NCBI GenBank assembly: GCA_027625915.1
Contig: JANTQA010000023.1
Span: forward strand, 11,904,001-11,968,000
Length of the DNA: 64,000 nt
Reading direction: 5' to 3'
Source: Anaeramoeba flamelloides
Taxonomy: Eukaryota; Metamonada; Anaeramoebidae
In this document: piece by piece, positions 61,494 to 64,000 of the stretch
Numbering within the stretch: the first letter of the stretch is position 1
How the letters are laid out: each line of letters starts with the position of its first letter
Program-made: the position numbers and the translations under genes
Notes under the pieces: generated by a model
What the model saw: the letters and a program-made list of their open reading frames with translations, nothing else
Databases searched by the model: none
What the model was told of the DNA's origin: nothing

Positions 61494-61875
61494 GTATACA
61501 AGGGTAAATATAAATGATCTAAAAAATAGTGTTTTTCCAATTTTTGGTATAAATAAAGAGTTCCAAGCATTTATCCAAATTTTGGTAATAGTAAATATAA
61601 TTTATGATTATCTTAATAGAATAATAATCATAACAGTGAAAAAATCGTTTGGTGAACACCAATCTTTCAATTTTTAAAAAAAAATCATTTTTCAAACAAA
61701 GTGTTGGTGTTCACCAAACGATTTTAAATAGAAAATCCAATAAAGCTTAAAAATAAAAACAGATATCTCGTTTACTATTACCAAAATTTGGATAAATGCA
61801 TGGAACTCTTTATTTATCCCAAAAATTGGAAAAACTCTATTTTTTACAACTTTCCATATTTACACTTGTGTAAGA
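61494..61875. mobile_element. Fold-back element with an inner hairpin, about 380 bp
   Basis: Outer arms 61494-61603 and 61766-61875 are inverted copies (TTTTTCCAATTTTTGG, AATAAAGAGTTCCA, GCATTTATCCAAATTTTGG and complements). In the middle a second pair, TCGTTTGGTGAACACCA and TGGTGTTCACCAAACGA (61648-61725), forms a perfect inner stem. Non-coding. Confidence 0.8.
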
Positions 61876-62284
61876 TTATCATGATAATTAAAGAATTGGC
61901 AGGGGGTGGGTACGATCTTGAAAAAAAAAATATAACAAAAAATTAAACACATGCCATTTTTTTTTTTTTACTTTTTGATAATTTAATTATAATAATAACT
62001 ATTAGTATTTAAAATATCTTGGGTCAAAATTTATTTTTCAAGATATTTAATCCTTTAAGTGGGTAATTCTAATTTTTGAGTTTTTATTAATTTTTTTTAT
62101 TTTTTGTTAAATCACTAGTAAAAAATTAGAATATTTTTTTTATACAGTTAAGATGTTTAATCATATATTTTAAAAGTATTTTAAATTTAATAAAGTTATT
62201 TCAAATGGGCAATGGATTCCTTTAACTATTAAACAATTATTTATTAATATAAATTGAAAAAAAATTTTTTTTAATTTGCCGTAA
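61876..62284. other. Intergenic, nothing recognised
   Basis: AT-rich; a GGCAGGGGGTGGGT patch near 61898 is the only GC-rich spot. Confidence 0.5.
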
Positions 62285-63060
62285 GGTTTTCCAGAATTCA
62301 AAAGAATTGAATAAAATTATATAGATTTTTCTCTATTCTTTTGAATTCTGGAAAACCTAGGTACTCGATAGACACTTTATTTAGGGTTTTTTTAATTTTT
62401 GAAATAATCAGAAAATTTTTATTTAATTTTCTTTTTATTTCAAAAAGTAAAAAAGAACACAGTTAGATTTTCTAAAATTTAAAATAATTGAGTAAAATCA
62501 AAGATTTTTCTCTATTCTTTTGAATTCTGAAAAATCAAGGCACTTGATGGACACTTTATGTAGGGTTTTTTTTTTAATTTTTGAAATAAACAGAAAATTT
62601 TTATTTAATTTTCTTTTTATTTCTAAAAAAAAAATCCCTTAGTCTTTCCAGAATATAAAAGAGTTTAGTTAAATCTTTTATTTATTCTTTTTCATGTTGA
62701 AACCCCGCAGTTAATTTTTCCAGAATTTAAGAGAATTGAGTAAAATATTACAGTCAGTTTCACTTTTAAGGCACAAACTTTCAACAAAATTTAAGGCACA
62801 ATAAAAATATCAAATTAAGGCACAAAATTCAAATTCTAGTAAAAATAAATTGTAAAAAATAAAATTCCAAATTTTGTTCCTTAATTTGAGATTTTTTTGT
62901 GCCTTAAATTTCGTTGAAAGTTTGTGCCTTAAAAGTGAATCTGACTGTAGATTTTTCTCTATTCTTTTAATTTTTAGGAAAACCTAGATACTCTATGACA
63001 CGTATAGGATACTTTCATTAGATTATCCAAAATTTAAAAGAATGTGCTATTTCGAGGAAA
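62285..63060 (+). repeat. Tandem array of hairpin units (family N)
   Basis: Units start near 62285, 62470, 62650, 62715 and 63015, with a period of roughly 185 bp for the first ones. The best unit (62287-62358) has perfect 23 bp arms, GGTTTTCCAGAATTCAAAAG and onward with its complement, around a 25 bp loop. Spacers share TACTCGATAGACACTTTAT and TTTTTATTTAATTTTCTTTT. One unit is split by a MITE (62751-62947). Confidence 0.75.
62751..62947. mobile_element. MITE family M, best-preserved copy
   Basis: 197 bp, ends CAGTCAGTTTCACTTTT and the complement ending GAATCTGACTG, flanked by TA on both sides. The inside is palindromic (AAGGCACAAACTTTCAAC with its complement, and a second GGCACAA block). 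It has inserted in the loop of a family N hairpin, between GTAAAATAT and GATTTTTCTC, which shows target and order of events. TA target and ends are those of Tc1/mariner-mobilised MITEs. Confidence 0.88.
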
Positions 63061-63837
63061 TTGGGGCAAATTTATTTTTAAAATAAATTTATAAAACAAA
63101 ATCTTGAAAAAAAGTATTTAAATAACCAAAACACTTGACTATAATTTATTGATTCTGTATTAAAAATTCAATTTTTTTTTTTTGGTATTGTATAAGATAA
63201 ATAAAGGGTAGTAAATTTTGCGATCTTGATTATATCTGATATTTTTTAGGGGTGAAAATTTGTGTTTATGATTTTCATTTTGATCTAAAAAATTTTTTTC
63301 AGATCCTTTTTAATCTCAAAAAAAAAATGTCGAATGGAATTTAAAAATATATAAATGTATTTTGTTGTACAAAAAATATTTTGTACATTTTCAATTTTTC
63401 TAGTTTGTTTTTGAAATTGGTAGCGCGTTTTGTTTTCTCCAAAAAAGTGTTATTTTTTTTTTTCATTTTTTGCAAATATTTTAACAAACATATTTCGAAA
63501 AGACAATTTAGTCAATTATTCAATATTCATTAATATTTAACATAATTTGGCATTTTCGATTAACGAATAACTTCATTAACAAAGATGATTTTTTATGAAA
63601 TGTGAAAAAAAATGTCACCCCTTTTTGGAAATACTCAAAAGTAAAATATTTGATTTTAATCCATTCTTTTGATTTCTGAAAAGCATGGGAAATATCAATT
63701 GTTACCACATGGAATTTTTTATATATAATTTTTATCTCATGAGTACAGCATTTTCAAAACTATTCATTATTATCTTTCAAAGAAAATATACCCAGGTTAA
63801 ATTAAACAAAAATGCGTCCTTCTGTTAACAATAAATT
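63061..63837. other. Intergenic, nothing recognised
   Basis: AT-rich; 63645-63690 (GATTTTAATCCATTCTTTTG, then CTGAAAAGC) may be one arm of a further family N unit. Confidence 0.4.
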
Positions 63838-64000
63838 CCACTTTGAAGAAGCAAACCTTCAAGGAAAATTAAGGCAAAAAAATTTCAAATTAAGAAACAA
63901 ATTTCAAATTCCAGTAAAATAATTTTCAGAAAAAAAATCCAAAATTTGTATCTTAATTTTAAATTTATGTGTACCTTAAATTTCGTTGGAAGTGTGTGCC
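63838..64000. mobile_element. MITE family M, diverged copy cut by the window end
   Basis: Contains AAATTAAGGCAAAAAAATTTC, TCAAATTCCAGTAAAAT, ATCCAAAATTTGTATCTTAA and CCTTAAATTTCGTTGGAAG in the family order; the right end lies beyond the window. Confidence 0.65.

Noticed and set aside
1-64000. tRNA and rRNA genes
   Set aside because: No T-loop-like box or cloverleaf and no conserved rRNA block was found by eye on either strand; a covariance-model search would be decisive.

Overview
The window is very AT-rich nuclear DNA from a protist. Genes are split by GT-AG introns, the code looks standard (TAA and TGA both end genes), and the proteins are rich in Asn, Lys and Glu runs. Gene content points to an amoeboid protist: a Ras-family GTPase with a CaaX end, a G-protein gamma-like end, a TRIM-like B-box protein, a membrane-anchored purple-acid-phosphatase-like protein and ataxin-2. 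The style fits Amoebozoa or Anaeramoebae, but nothing here proves a taxon. Introns of 3 to 6 kb filled with repeats argue against a compact genome such as Dictyostelium. I saw no rRNA, tRNA, CRISPR array or operon.

Layout. 1537-7754 (+): WDR74/Nsa1 ribosome-biogenesis WD protein, two exons around a 4.9 kb intron full of repeats. About 12201-12514 (+): probable heterotrimeric G-protein gamma subunit. 18251-23220 (-): three-exon protein with two B-boxes, a coiled coil and an RG-rich tandem array. 26804-32617 (-): five-exon transmembrane metallophosphoesterase of the purple acid phosphatase type. 39543-40184 (-): RWDD1/Gir2. 43701-46340 (-): ataxin-2 (Lsm, LsmAD and a very low-complexity tail). 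49166-59527 (-): five-exon Ras-like GTPase spread over 10.4 kb. The exon joins were worked out by hand. Reading frame is kept across all joins in WDR74, the B-box protein and the Ras gene, which supports those models strongly. The phosphatase and gamma-subunit models each need a one-base shift at a run of five A.

Between and inside the genes lies a dense layer of old repeats. There are four Tc1/mariner-type DNA transposon remnants. A family of about 197 bp MITEs has the ends CAGTCAGTTTCAC, a TA target, four copies and a possible fifth fragment. There are several fold-back or long-TIR elements, including a 1.23 kb palindrome and a 1.24 kb element with repeated TCGCGAT motifs. A tandem array of about 70 bp hairpins lies near the right end. 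At least eight further dispersed families (called A to H here) are present. Families A, F, E and B occur in the same order near 9.2-14.0 kb and 56.1-60.9 kb, which suggests an old multi-kb repeat unit or segmental duplication.

The genes are functionally unrelated neighbours. The signalling genes (Ras-like, G gamma-like) and the translation and ribosome genes (WDR74, RWDD1, ataxin-2) show no sign of co-regulation in the sequence.
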